Source of the DNA: Prochlorococcus sp. AG-315-I14
GTDB taxonomy: Bacteria; Cyanobacteriota; Cyanobacteriia; PCC-6307; Cyanobiaceae
DNA: 16,161 nucleotides
Assembly (NCBI GenBank): GCA_003283665.1
Contig: QBWF01000016.1
Location: forward strand, 1-16,161
Direction: 5' to 3'
Part shown: in pieces, positions 7,586-14,148 of the stretch
Layout: each line of letters starts with the position of its first letter
Position numbering within the stretch: the first letter of the stretch is position 1
Notes under the pieces: generated by a model
Databases searched by the model: none
Told to the model about the DNA's origin: nothing
What the model saw: only the letters and a program-made list of their open reading frames with translations
Position numbers and translations under genes: made by a program

Positions 7586-8644
7586 ATGCCTAGGCTTTTA
7601 ATTGCAGCAAGCGGTACTGGTGGGCATATCTATCCTGCATTGGCGTTCGCTGATTCACTCTCAAGTGCCTGGGAGGTTGAATGGTTGGGGGTTCCTAATC
7701 GGTTAGAGATTGAACTTGTTCCTGAAAAGTTTAAATTAACGACTTTAAAAGTAGGAGGTTTGCAAGGAAATATATTTTGGAAAATATATGCTTTTTGTAA
7801 ATTACTCTTTTCTTCTATAGAGGTTTGTAATTTATTGCGTAAAAAACAGATAAATGTTGTTTTTACTACCGGTGGCTATATATCAGCACCTACTATTATT
7901 GCTTCTAAATTAAGAGGAATACCAGTACTGCTTCATGAATCGAATGCGATTCCTGGACGAGTAACCAGGCTTTTAGGTGCATTGTGCGATCATGTTGCTC
8001 TGGGCATCCCTTCAGCATCTTCGTATTTGCCTTTTTGTAAAACAAGTTATACAGGTACACCTGTTAGAGAGGAATTTCATTCAGAACAGTCTTTGCCTGA
8101 TTGGGTCCCTAAAGGTAGCGGCCCATTGATTTTGATAATGGGAGGTAGTCAAGGGGCAAGAAAGTTGAATGAAATGGTAAGAAATGTTTTACCTTGGTTG
8201 CTTGAGAAAGGATATAGAGTGGTTCACCTTACAGGTATTAATGATCCTTTTTATAAAGATAAAATTAGATTTAAGGATCAAGATAATCTAGTGATTATGC
8301 CTTTTAGTACTGAAATTCCAGCCTTGCTTCAACACTCTGATCTTGTAATCAGTAGGGCCGGTGCAAGTGCAATTTGCGAAATCATTATATCGAGAACACC
8401 TTCTATTTTAATCCCCTTTCCTCAGGCCACTGATCAACATCAGGAACTAAATGCAGCTTATCTTGCAAGTTTTGGTGGGGCTATAATTGTGAACCAGCAT
8501 TCTCCTAAGGAAGTTATTTTATTAAATGTTTTAAATCATTTATTGGGGTCTATTTATTTAAAGAAGATGAAATCTAATATGAAGAAATTCCTATATATAA
8601 ATTCTGAATATGAGTTAGCTAAAATAATAACTAGATTTAATTAA
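7586..8644 (+). CDS. murG: UDP-GlcNAc:lipid I N-acetylglucosaminyltransferase MurG
   Basis: This enzyme adds N-acetylglucosamine to undecaprenyl-pyrophosphoryl-MurNAc-pentapeptide (lipid I), forming lipid II at the inner face of the plasma membrane. The 352-residue GT28 protein has the N-terminal GTGGHIYPALA loop (10-20), then GGYISAPTIIA, HESNAIPGRVTRLLG (from 117), the UDP-GlcNAc loop GGSQGARKLNE (186-196), SRAGASAICEI and the PFPQATDQHQELNAAYL segment near the end. All the glycine-rich loops are intact. The ATG at 7586 fits the family start exactly. There is no Shine-Dalgarno sequence; instead a perfect inverted repeat ends two bases before the start codon. The gene is alone rather than in a mur cluster, and its last 8 bp overlap the convergent PLP-enzyme gene. 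Confidence 0.97.
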   Translation: MPRLLIAASGTGGHIYPALAFADSLSSAWEVEWLGVPNRLEIELVPEKFKLTTLKVGGLQGNIFWKIYAFCKLLFSSIEVCNLLRKKQINVVFTTGGYISAPTIIASKLRGIPVLLHESNAIPGRVTRLLGALCDHVALGIPSASSYLPFCKTSYTGTPVREEFHSEQSLPDWVPKGSGPLILIMGGSQGARKLNEMVRNVLPWLLEKGYRVVHLTGINDPFYKDKIRFKDQDNLVIMPFSTEIPALLQHSDLVISRAGASAICEIIISRTPSILIPFPQATDQHQELNAAYLASFGGAIIVNQHSPKEVILLNVLNHLLGSIYLKKMKSNMKKFLYINSEYELAKIITRFN

Positions 8645-9731
8645 TGAGTTCTTTAATTGCATCAATCATTTGAACATTATGTTTTCTTTTTTGGAGGCTT
8701 ATCCTGAGCCAATTTTCTCCTAAGTTTATGAATGACCTGCAATCTCTCAGTAATATACCTTTATTTTTAAGGCCTTGAAGAAGAGGAGTTAGAGAAGATT
8801 CACTTTTTATTAATTGGAAATTAGTAGTCGTTGGTAGAGGTTTAAAACTTGAGAAATTAGATAAATTATTATCTAACCATGCTCCTTCCTTCTTTATCCA
8901 ATTATGGACTTTATTTAACCATTTATTATGCATTATCTTATCTTGCATAATTATATTAGTTGTATTAATTGCAAAAGTATTTATTGGCCATGGGTCTCTT
9001 ATCTCTTTCCATTTTGATAATCTTTCTGAACTAGTAACAACATATCCCATTCTCACTCCTGCAAGACCTAGTAATTTTGTAAGACTTCTAACAACTATAA
9101 GATTTTTATATTTCTTAGTTAAGTCTAAAACTGACTGTTTTTCTCCGTTTGGAACAAGAGAGATAAAGGCTTCATCACATATAACTAGCTTATACATATT
9201 TAATAAATTCTTTATAGAAATCCGACTCCATAATTGACCTGTAGGATTATGCGGATTTGTAATCCACAAGACATTTGTTTTTGGTATGAGAGGAAAATGT
9301 TGAGGTTTATTAGTGCTCCAAGATAAGGGCAGATCTGTATAAATATAAGGAGCATTCCAGCATTTAAGGGCTCTTTCGTAATCACCAAAACATGGAGAAG
9401 GTAGAGAACTTACACCATATAAACCAGCATCTCTGGCCACCCAGGTGAATAATTCAGATGCTCCATTCCCAGGTAAAATCATTGATGGATCAATATTATG
9501 CCATTGTGAGATTGCATTTTTAATGCTTTGATAACTTCTATCAGGATAAAACTTTATTGAGTTATCTTTTATTGTTTTCAACAGACATGTAGTTAACTTA
9601 GTTGGTAATTTAAAAGGAACAATGGATGCACTTGCATCGATTATTCTTTTAGTTTCTATATTTAATTTTCTTGCTTCGTTCTCAATATTGCCACCATGAG
9701 AGTCGAAGCTTTTTTGTGAATCAAAAGACAC
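8637..9731 (-). CDS. PLP-dependent aminotransferase-fold enzyme, CobD (threonine-phosphate decarboxylase)/HisC-like
   Basis: A fold-type I PLP enzyme of 364 residues. Visible landmarks are a substrate/cofactor loop LPGNGASELF (87-96), NPHNPTG (159-165), CDEAF with D186 contacting the PLP ring nitrogen, and VVRSLTKLLGLAGVRMGY with K219 as the Schiff-base lysine and R227. The N-terminal SHGGN is typical of CobD, which makes aminopropanol phosphate for the cobamide nucleotide loop, and I lean to that role. Histidinol-phosphate aminotransferase is the alternative because the two families share all these motifs. The start is a GTG at 9731; an in-frame stop lies four codons upstream, so nothing longer is possible. 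A perfect TATAAT stands 14 bp upstream. Its 3' end overlaps murG by 8 bp. No other cobamide gene is in the window. Confidence 0.8.
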   Translation of the reverse strand: MSFDSQKSFDSHGGNIENEARKLNIETKRIIDASASIVPFKLPTKLTTCLLKTIKDNSIKFYPDRSYQSIKNAISQWHNIDPSMILPGNGASELFTWVARDAGLYGVSSLPSPCFGDYERALKCWNAPYIYTDLPLSWSTNKPQHFPLIPKTNVLWITNPHNPTGQLWSRISIKNLLNMYKLVICDEAFISLVPNGEKQSVLDLTKKYKNLIVVRSLTKLLGLAGVRMGYVVTSSERLSKWKEIRDPWPINTFAINTTNIIMQDKIMHNKWLNKVHNWIKKEGAWLDNNLSNFSSFKPLPTTTNFQLIKSESSLTPLLQGLKNKGILLRDCRSFINLGENWLRISLQKRKHNVQMIDAIKELIN

Positions 9732-9745
9732 GATTTGTTTTTAGA

Positions 9746-9751
9746 ATTATA
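9746..9751 (-). promoter_or_regulatory. TATAAT -10 of the CobD/HisC-like gene
   Basis: On the minus strand a perfect TATAAT ends 14 bp before the GTG at 9731. Transcription would begin roughly 7-8 bases before the start codon, giving an almost leaderless mRNA. No -35 match is seen. The element lies in the 58-bp gap behind pyrD, so the gene may have its own promoter and not depend only on read-through. Confidence 0.45.
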
Positions 9752-9789
9752 AAGTAAACATAATTAATTATTAATAAGAGTATCATATT

Positions 9790-10956
9790 TTATTTCCATG
9801 GTTCTTGAGATCCTATGGCTTCTTTGATACTTTTAAAGCCATTGATTTCCATTTGATGGATGAGGCCATCTAAAATATTAGGCACTAAGCTTGGTCCTTC
9901 AAATATCCACCCAGTATAAATTTGGATTAGTGATGCACCTGCTGTAATTCTCTCCCATGCAGATTTTGCTGAGTTTATTCCGCCAACACCGATTAGAGGG
10001 AGATCATGATTTATGGACATCCTTAATCTATTTATCACATCAATCCCTCTTTGCTGAATAGGCAATCCGCTCATTCCCCCACTCTCTTGTGAAAGTGTAT
10101 TACCAGTTTTTATTTTTCTATTTTTCAATTCATATCGAGCCAAGCTTGTATTGATTGCAATTATGCCATCAAGTCCTTCTTCTTTTGAAACTATTGCAAT
10201 TTCATCAATAGCTTCATTTGAAAGATCAGGAGAAATTTTCACTAATAACGGGGGACAATTAGGTAAGCTTTTAAGCGTTCTTATTAGTTTTTTTATTTGT
10301 TCAGTCTCTTGTAATGAACGAAGTCCAGGGGTGTTTGGTGAACTAACATTGATTACTGCATAATCTGATAGTGGAGCAAGAAGTGCAAGAGATAAGGCAT
10401 AGTCTTTATAGGCATCATTGAGATTAGTGATTTTTGATTTACCTAAATTTATACCCAGAACAATAGGTCTATGACCTGGTGGTTCTAATTCTTGAGCTTC
10501 TAAAGTTTTTAAAAATTTTTGTGCTCCAAAATTATTAAATCCCATACGATTTAATGCAGCTTTTTCTTTTGCAAGTCTAAAGAGTCTTGGCTTGGGGTTG
10601 CCTTCTTGTGGGTGCCAAGTAATTGTCCCAAGTTCAGCAAAACCAAACCCAAAATAATTCCAAACCCCTGCCCCGACGCCATTTTTGTCAAACCCTGCAG
10701 CTAGTCCAATAGGATTTTTGAAATTACAACCAAAAATATTTTGATTTAGCCTTGAATCAGTTCTTTGAAGATTGATTGTCGCTTTTGAAAGTAGATTAGA
10801 AAAAATGGGTAAATTTCTTTTTAAGGATGCGAATTTAAGTGAATTTAGAGCTAAATTTGAAAGAATTTCTGCATCAATTCCATCATCTTGAGACAGTAAT
10901 GGACCAAGAAGAAGTCCATATAAATCGTCTTTATTCTTGTTTGAAAAGTTTTCCAT
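9790..10956 (-). CDS. pyrD: Dihydroorotate dehydrogenase (quinone), class 2
   Basis: This enzyme oxidises dihydroorotate to orotate with FMN and passes electrons to membrane quinone, the fourth step of pyrimidine synthesis. The 388 residues include an N-terminal helical extension (about 10-45, [12 protein letters not shown] then [10 protein letters not shown]) that in class 2 enzymes forms the membrane/quinone tunnel. The barrel follows with GFDKNG (88-93), NRMGFNN (136-142), [11 protein letters not shown] (203-213; the second Ser is the class 2 catalytic base), VKISPDLS, a GVGGI phosphate-binding loop and [11 protein letters not shown]. Ser in place of the class 1 Cys, plus the extension, makes class 2 clear. 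The ATG at 10956 fits the extension. It lies 58 bp upstream of the CobD/HisC-like gene on the same strand and 108 bp downstream of rnhA; co-transcription is possible but not shown. Confidence 0.96.
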   Translation of the reverse strand: MENFSNKNKDDLYGLLLGPLLSQDDGIDAEILSNLALNSLKFASLKRNLPIFSNLLSKATINLQRTDSRLNQNIFGCNFKNPIGLAAGFDKNGVGAGVWNYFGFGFAELGTITWHPQEGNPKPRLFRLAKEKAALNRMGFNNFGAQKFLKTLEAQELEPPGHRPIVLGINLGKSKITNLNDAYKDYALSLALLAPLSDYAVINVSSPNTPGLRSLQETEQIKKLIRTLKSLPNCPPLLVKISPDLSNEAIDEIAIVSKEEGLDGIIAINTSLARYELKNRKIKTGNTLSQESGGMSGLPIQQRGIDVINRLRMSINHDLPLIGVGGINSAKSAWERITAGASLIQIYTGWIFEGPSLVPNILDGLIHQMEINGFKSIKEAIGSQEPWK

Positions 10957-10975
10957 ATTGAATATCAGCTTGATA

Positions 10976-11003
10976 ATTTTATTCTAATTAAGATTAATAA
11001 AAT
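10976..11003. repeat. AT-only imperfect hairpin in the rnhA-pyrD gap
   Basis: ATTTTAT plus TAAT on the left pair with ATTA plus ATAAAAT on the right, with a two-base TC bulge and a 4-base loop, giving 11 AT pairs. It lies 20 bp upstream of the pyrD start. It is too weak for a standard terminator. It could be a promoter-region element or chance; the rest of the 108-bp gap shows nothing else. Confidence 0.3.
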
Positions 11004-11064
11004 ATTAAAGTAGTAATTAATAGTTAAAATATATGGCTTTAGATTTTATGGTTAGCACAAAGAT

Positions 11065-11556
11065 TTATTTCTTATCATTAGAAGACTTTAGATATATTTT
11101 CTTTCCTTTAGAAAAACAAACTGCTATTTCATCAACTCTATCATTATCTCTTTCTCCACTATGACCTTTAACATACTCAAGTTTGATTTTTGGTAGTTCA
11201 GGGTCATCAAGAGCTTTCCAAAGATCTTGATTGAGAACTGGTTTTCCTGATGCAGTTTTCCAACCCTTTCTTTTCCAGTTTGGCATCCATTTTTCTAGGC
11301 CATCAATAAGATATTTGCTATCAGTTTTGATAGTTAGAGAACGATGGAATGGTGTGTTTTTTAGTTCTTGAAAAAGAAATAGAGCAGCTTGTAACTCCAT
11401 TCGATTATTAGTTGTTTCTGGATTGAAACCACCAAATTCAACTTCACTTCCATCCTCAAATCTAATCAATGCTCCCCAGCCGCCTGGGCCGGGATTACCA
11501 CTGCAAGCGCCATCAGTTGCAGCAGCAATAGCCAGATTTTGTTCTTGTTGTGACAT
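11065..11556 (-). CDS. rnhA: Ribonuclease HI
   Basis: Cytosolic endonuclease that cuts the RNA strand of RNA-DNA hybrids, removing R-loops and replication primers. The 163 residues match the E. coli-type enzyme. The catalytic acids are D15 in [15 protein letters not shown]54 in [11 protein letters not shown]79 in [12 protein letters not shown] and D142 in NDRVDEIA, with the helper H132 in VKGHSGERD. The basic handle [11 protein letters not shown] (90-100) is present, and the C-terminus is short and lysine-rich. The start looks right because D15 falls at the usual distance from the N-terminus and the next Met comes after the first motif. The striking feature is that the ATG directly follows the U-tract of the rplL terminator, leaving no room for a ribosome-binding site. 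Expression may therefore depend on read-through or on a start within or beside the hairpin. Confidence 0.96.
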   Translation of the reverse strand: MSQQEQNLAIAAATDGACSGNPGPGGWGALIRFEDGSEVEFGGFNPETTNNRMELQAALFLFQELKNTPFHRSLTIKTDSKYLIDGLEKWMPNWKRKGWKTASGKPVLNQDLWKALDDPELPKIKLEYVKGHSGERDNDRVDEIAVCFSKGKKIYLKSSNDKK

Positions 11557-11585
11557 AAAAAAACCGGTCTTAATTGACCGGCTTT
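11557..11585 (-). terminator. Rho-independent terminator of the ribosomal protein operon, abutting rnhA
   Basis: In the minus-strand transcript GCCGGTC (with AAA before it) pairs with GACCGGT (with TTT after it) across the loop AATTAA. This gives six strong pairs plus a G-U and three A-U pairs, followed by a run of U. It stands 44 bp after the rplL stop. The U-tract ends at the base next to the rnhA ATG (11556). The plus strand forms the same stem but has only a weak T-run, so leftward termination is the main activity expected. Confidence 0.85.
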
Positions 11586-11629
11586 ATATAAGCAGATAAT
11601 GGATATTTTTGGAGTAACACGAAATTAAT

Positions 11630-12025
11630 TTATTTCAGAGTTACCTTTCCACCCACGGCTTCAATGGCTTTCTTGAGAGCTTCGGCGTCTTCTTTTGATG
11701 CTCCTTCTTTGATTGTTTTTGGAGCTGCCTCTACCATTGCTTTTGCTTCGCCAAGACCAAGACCTGTGGCGTTTCTAACTTCTTTTAAGACTTTGATTTT
11801 AGCGGAAGCATCAAAGCTCTCTAAAACAACGTCAAATTCAGTTTTTTCTTCAGCAGCTTCGGCGCTAGCGCCACCACCACCAGCTCCAGGAGCTGCCATC
11901 ACTACCCCAGCAGAGGCTGCGGCTGAAACACCAAAAGCTTCTTCTATTTGCTTGACGAGCTCAGAGGCTTCAAGCAAAGAAAGACTTTTTAGTGAGTCTA
12001 AAATTTCATCGGTTTTTGCAGACAT
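11630..12025 (-). CDS. rplL: 50S ribosomal protein L7/L12
   Basis: The dimeric stalk protein of the large subunit, which recruits and stimulates translation GTPases such as EF-Tu and EF-G. The 131 residues show the N-terminal dimerisation helices ([21 protein letters not shown], with [20 protein letters not shown] marking the end), an Ala/Gly hinge rich in [14 protein letters not shown], and the globular C-domain with [28 protein letters not shown] and [14 protein letters not shown]. Length is slightly above the E. coli protein (about 120) because of the hinge, as in cyanobacteria. It follows rplJ after 54 bp with no terminator between, the usual L10-L12 pair, and is closed by the strong terminator at 11557-11585. 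The upstream sequence is pyrimidine-rich (TTTGTTTTCTCC), with no purine-rich ribosome-binding site. Confidence 0.98.
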   Translation of the reverse strand: MSAKTDEILDSLKSLSLLEASELVKQIEEAFGVSAAASAGVVMAAPGAGGGGASAEAAEEKTEFDVVLESFDASAKIKVLKEVRNATGLGLGEAKAMVEAAPKTIKEGASKEDAEALKKAIEAVGGKVTLK

Positions 12026-12079
12026 GATTTAAAAATCAGCAACTAAGTAAGGAGAAAACAAATTGTTAGATAAAAAAGA

Positions 12080-12607
12080 TCAGCTTTCGCCGCTTTCTGA
12101 ATGTTGTTTGAGGGATCTTGCCATTCCAGAAGGAACCTCATTGATACCAATAGCGATCTTGGTGGTTATGGAATTCATTGCACCTGCAATCTGACCCATA
12201 AGTGCTTCCTTGCTAGGAAGTTTTCCAATCGCTTTGATTTCTTCTAAAGACAAAAGGTTGCCTTCGAAAAGACCTCCTTTTGTTTCAGATTTTTGTGTTT
12301 CTTTTTGAAATGCTTGTACTGCTTTTACGGCACTACCAACGTCTCCTTTAATTAAAACAAAGGCATTGGTCCCAGTCAGCAAAGAATCCAAGCCATTCCA
12401 GGAATCTTTTCCTTTAATCGCTTGACGCATCAAGGTGTTTTTAGTCACCTTGCATACACCATTGTTTTCTTGCAGTCTTGAGCGCAAGTCAGACATCTCT
12501 TTTATGGATAAGCCCTTGAAATCAAGAACTAATGCCATATCTGAGTTGTTGAGTAGATCCTCTAACTTTTTAACGATCTGTTTTTTGCTTTCCAGCGTGC
12601 GGCCCAT
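12080..12607 (-). CDS. rplJ: 50S ribosomal protein L10
   Basis: L10 forms the base of the ribosomal stalk: it binds 23S rRNA with L11 and carries L12 dimers on its C-terminal helix. The 175 residues begin [19 protein letters not shown], then [21 protein letters not shown] and [13 protein letters not shown], all typical of L10. The helical C-terminus ([21 protein letters not shown]) is the L12-binding segment, and the tail is short and polar. The MGRTLE start is the one usual in cyanobacteria, so the ATG at 12607 is secure. No ribosome-binding site stands before it. The nearest AAGGAG is about 46 bases upstream, buried in a hairpin, and better placed for a short out-of-frame ORF (12642-12562). 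A 222-bp leader with L10-leader features precedes the gene, implying feedback control by L10 or the L10-L12 complex. Confidence 0.98.
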   Translation of the reverse strand: MGRTLESKKQIVKKLEDLLNNSDMALVLDFKGLSIKEMSDLRSRLQENNGVCKVTKNTLMRQAIKGKDSWNGLDSLLTGTNAFVLIKGDVGSAVKAVQAFQKETQKSETKGGLFEGNLLSLEEIKAIGKLPSKEALMGQIAGAMNSITTKIAIGINEVPSGMARSLKQHSESGES

Positions 12608-12643
12608 AATAATTGGATCGAATCGGGGGAAGAACTGGACATA

Positions 12644-12674
12644 CGGCCAAAATCTCCTTTAGGAGTCGAGGCCG
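12644..12674 (-). promoter_or_regulatory. Hairpin between the L10 leader and rplJ (attenuator-like)
   Basis: In the minus-strand RNA an outer stem CGGCC/GGCCG (12670-12674 with 12644-12648) encloses an inner stem CTCCT/AGGAG (12654-12658 with 12661-12665). The inner arm contains AAGGAG, so folding would hide that ribosome-binding sequence. Part of the outer arm (12667-12672) can instead pair with GCCTCG at 12712-12717 inside the L10 leader, making the two structures exclusive. The U-run after the inner stem is short (AUUUU), so true transcription termination is uncertain. Confidence 0.5.
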
Positions 12675-12705
12675 CTGTTGATTCAATCAAGACGAAAAAA
12701 TCTTT

Positions 12706-12807
12706 GCGAATGCCTCGGCGGGATTTATGGAGCTGTTAAACATAAATGTTTAACATATTCCTACCTGCTGTCTTGGGCTGGGCGCATGCCCTATGGCTTA
12801 AGCCAAG
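12706..12807 (-). ncRNA. L10 (rplJL) ribosomal protein leader, cis-regulatory RNA
   Basis: In the mRNA sense this stretch begins CTTGGCTTAAGCC, carries a small GGGC/GCCC hairpin, closes with AGCCCAAG, and continues into GACAGCAGGTAGGAA. After an extended stem-loop (arms GTTAAACAT/ATGTTTAAC) comes CCCGCCGAGG. The pair of motifs AAGACAGCAGG and YGCCGAGG around a variable hairpin is the signature I know from L10 leaders, where L10 with L12 binds and represses the operon. It lies between rplA and rplJ, exactly where such a leader is expected. The identification is from recalled motifs, not a covariance-model search. Confidence 0.75.
12735..12754 (-). repeat. 20-bp inverted repeat forming the variable stem of the L10 leader
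   Basis: Perfect 9-bp arms GTTAAACAT and ATGTTTAAC flank a 2-bp centre. It lies between the two conserved L10-leader motifs, so it most likely forms the variable apical stem of that RNA. The actual loop would be wider than two bases after the central pairs open. Confidence 0.6.
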
Positions 12808-12829
12808 TAAGTAATTTACTACAGCATGG

Positions 12830-13537
12830 TCAGCTTTCTTTTTGTAAGTCCTGTAATTCGTTGATATCTACTTGTAAAGAGGGTCCCATAGTAGATGTAA
12901 TGAACAAGCTTTTCCAGTATTTTCCCTTTGATCCACTGGGTTTATTTCTATCTATGGTTGCTTGCAAAGTTTTGAGGTTTTCAAGTAGTGCTTCAGCAGA
13001 AAAACTTGCTTTGCCAAAACGAACATGCACAATTCCTGCTTTGTCAGCTCTGAATTCAAGTTTTCCTGCCTTGAATTCTTGAATAGCTCCAACTAGATCA
13101 GTTGTGACAGTTCCAGCCTTTGGATTAGGCATTAGACCTCTTGGACCAAGAACTCTTCCAAGTTTGGCCACTTTTGGCATCATATCTGGAGTTGAAATTA
13201 AAAGATCAAAATTCATTTCGCCTTTATTGATTGCCTCAACTAGTTCTTCTTCTCCAGCTAAATCTGCACCTGCAGTTTTTGCTTCAGAAACTTTTTCTCC
13301 ACGTGTTATTACAGCTATTCGGATTTTTTGACCAGTTCCCTTTGGAAGCGCAACAGTGGTTCTTAATTGCTGGTCTGTATATTTGGGATCTATACCAAGT
13401 CGAATATGAGCTTCAATTGTCTCATCAAATTTTGCATTTGCATTTTCTTTTACTAATTTTATTGCTTCAATTGGTGAATAGGGTCGCTCCTCCAACTTGG
13501 ATACGAGCTTTGTCATTCTTTTAGAGAGTTGCTTCAT
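12830..13537 (-). CDS. rplA: 50S ribosomal protein L1
   Basis: L1 is the mobile arm protein of the 50S subunit near the E-site tRNA and in many bacteria is also a translational repressor of its own mRNA. The 235 residues are the usual length. Recognisable parts are [30 protein letters not shown], represented by the core [14 protein letters not shown], then [39 protein letters not shown] (core [16 protein letters not shown]), and [10 protein letters not shown] near the end. The C-terminus carries the [12 protein letters not shown] loop typical of L1. It lies 74 bp after rplK. A hairpin resembling an L1-binding site (13546-13575) ends 8 bases before the ATG, and no ribosome-binding site is visible, suggesting autogenous control at this start. 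Confidence 0.98.
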   Translation of the reverse strand: MKQLSKRMTKLVSKLEERPYSPIEAIKLVKENANAKFDETIEAHIRLGIDPKYTDQQLRTTVALPKGTGQKIRIAVITRGEKVSEAKTAGADLAGEEELVEAINKGEMNFDLLISTPDMMPKVAKLGRVLGPRGLMPNPKAGTVTTDLVGAIQEFKAGKLEFRADKAGIVHVRFGKASFSAEALLENLKTLQATIDRNKPSGSKGKYWKSLFITSTMGPSLQVDINELQDLQKES

Positions 13538-13545
13538 AAGAAAAA

Positions 13546-13575
13546 GGGGTACATACGACTTTTTGTCTCCCCCAG
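13546..13575 (-). promoter_or_regulatory. Candidate L1-binding mRNA site upstream of rplA
   Basis: In the mRNA, GGGG of TGGGGGAG pairs with CCCC, and GAC pairs with GTC across an AAAAA loop. This leaves an asymmetric internal loop with GTATGTA on the 3' side. A GGGAG-type strand facing an AUG-containing strand between two short stems is how L1 sites in 23S rRNA and L1 mRNAs look. The element is followed by TTTTT and the rplA ATG. The match is by eye. A weak intercistronic terminator is the main alternative reading. Confidence 0.45.
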
Positions 13576-13611
13576 TAGGTGAAAGGTTTAAAGATTGATT
13601 CTACGATTAAA

Positions 13612-14043
13612 CTAGTCTTTTATTGAAACCCCCATATTTTTTGCTGTTCCTTCAATAACTTTCATGGCTGATTCAATGCTGCTGCAATTGAGATCAGGAA
13701 GTTTTGTTTTGGCAATTTCTTCAAGTTGATTTCTATTAATTGATCCAGCTGTGCCTTTGGCAGACTCACCAGAACCTTTAGGAATCCCAGCAGCTTTTGT
13801 GATTAGGACTGAGGCCGGAGGAGTTTTAGTAATGAAAGTAAAACTTCTATCTTCGAAAACTGATATTTCTACAGGAATGACAAAACCAGCTTTGTCTTGG
13901 GTTCGTGAATTGTATTCTTTACAAAACGCCATTATGTTTACCCCATGTTGCCCCAGAGCAGGGCCAACAGGAGGTGCTGGATTGGCTTTGCCGGCTTGTA
14001 AGGCCAACTTGATCACAGCTACAACTTTCTTTGTCTTGGCCAT
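13612..14043 (-). CDS. rplK: 50S ribosomal protein L11
   Basis: L11 binds the GTPase-associated centre of 23S rRNA at the base of the stalk with L10 and takes part in factor binding and in RelA-type stringent sensing. The 143 residues match the family length (about 141). The N-domain starts [20 protein letters not shown] and contains the conserved proline-rich [17 protein letters not shown] (24-40), the region linked to thiopeptide binding. The rRNA-binding C-domain holds [26 protein letters not shown] residues ([16 protein letters not shown]) and the terminal [10 protein letters not shown]. It is followed by rplA after 74 bp and preceded by nusG after 105 bp. That upstream gap contains a tandem near-repeat and a small hairpin, so a leader-level control or processing site there is possible. 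Confidence 0.98.
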   Translation of the reverse strand: MAKTKKVVAVIKLALQAGKANPAPPVGPALGQHGVNIMAFCKEYNSRTQDKAGFVIPVEISVFEDRSFTFITKTPPASVLITKAAGIPKGSGESAKGTAGSINRNQLEEIAKTKLPDLNCSSIESAMKVIEGTAKNMGVSIKD

Positions 14044-14055
14044 CGGCTAATGAAA

Positions 14056-14109
14056 TTGAACTAATGCGTAAACCTGAAGATAAATCAGGTTGAACTATTG
14101 AGTAAACCT
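14056..14109. repeat. Two tandem 20-bp near-identical direct repeats in the nusG-rplK gap
   Basis: TTGAACTAATGCGTAAACCT (14056-14075) and TTGAACTATTGAGTAAACCT (14090-14109) match at 18 of 20 positions, with a period of 34 bp. The bases between the copies and after the second copy are unrelated, so only the 20-bp core is repeated. Together they fill half of the 105-bp gap between nusG and rplK. Confidence 0.8.
14071..14091 (-). promoter_or_regulatory. 7-bp stem-loop in the rplK leader
   Basis: AACCTGA (14071-14077) and TCAGGTT (14085-14091) are perfect inverted arms with a 7-base loop. The stem joins the end of the first direct repeat to the first two bases of the second. It is not followed by a T-run on the minus strand, so it is not a standard terminator. 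An mRNA processing or regulatory stem is possible. Confidence 0.45.
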
Positions 14110-14148
14110 AACTCCTAGGCTGACCAGTCGGCAAAAAGAGTTTCCAAA

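Noticed and set aside
11664..12032. 122-codon open frame opposite rplL
   Set aside because: It mirrors the alanine-rich rplL codons, giving a low-complexity Ala/Ser/Pro protein; an antisense shadow.
12678..13082. 134-codon open frame on the plus strand across the L10 leader and the rplA end
   Set aside because: It runs through a strongly recognised cis-regulatory RNA and antisense to rplA, has no ribosome-binding site, and resembles nothing.
13231..13524. Leucine-rich open frame antisense to rplA
   Set aside because: The Leu/Gln richness comes from reverse-complementing Lys/Glu/Ala codons; a shadow of rplA.
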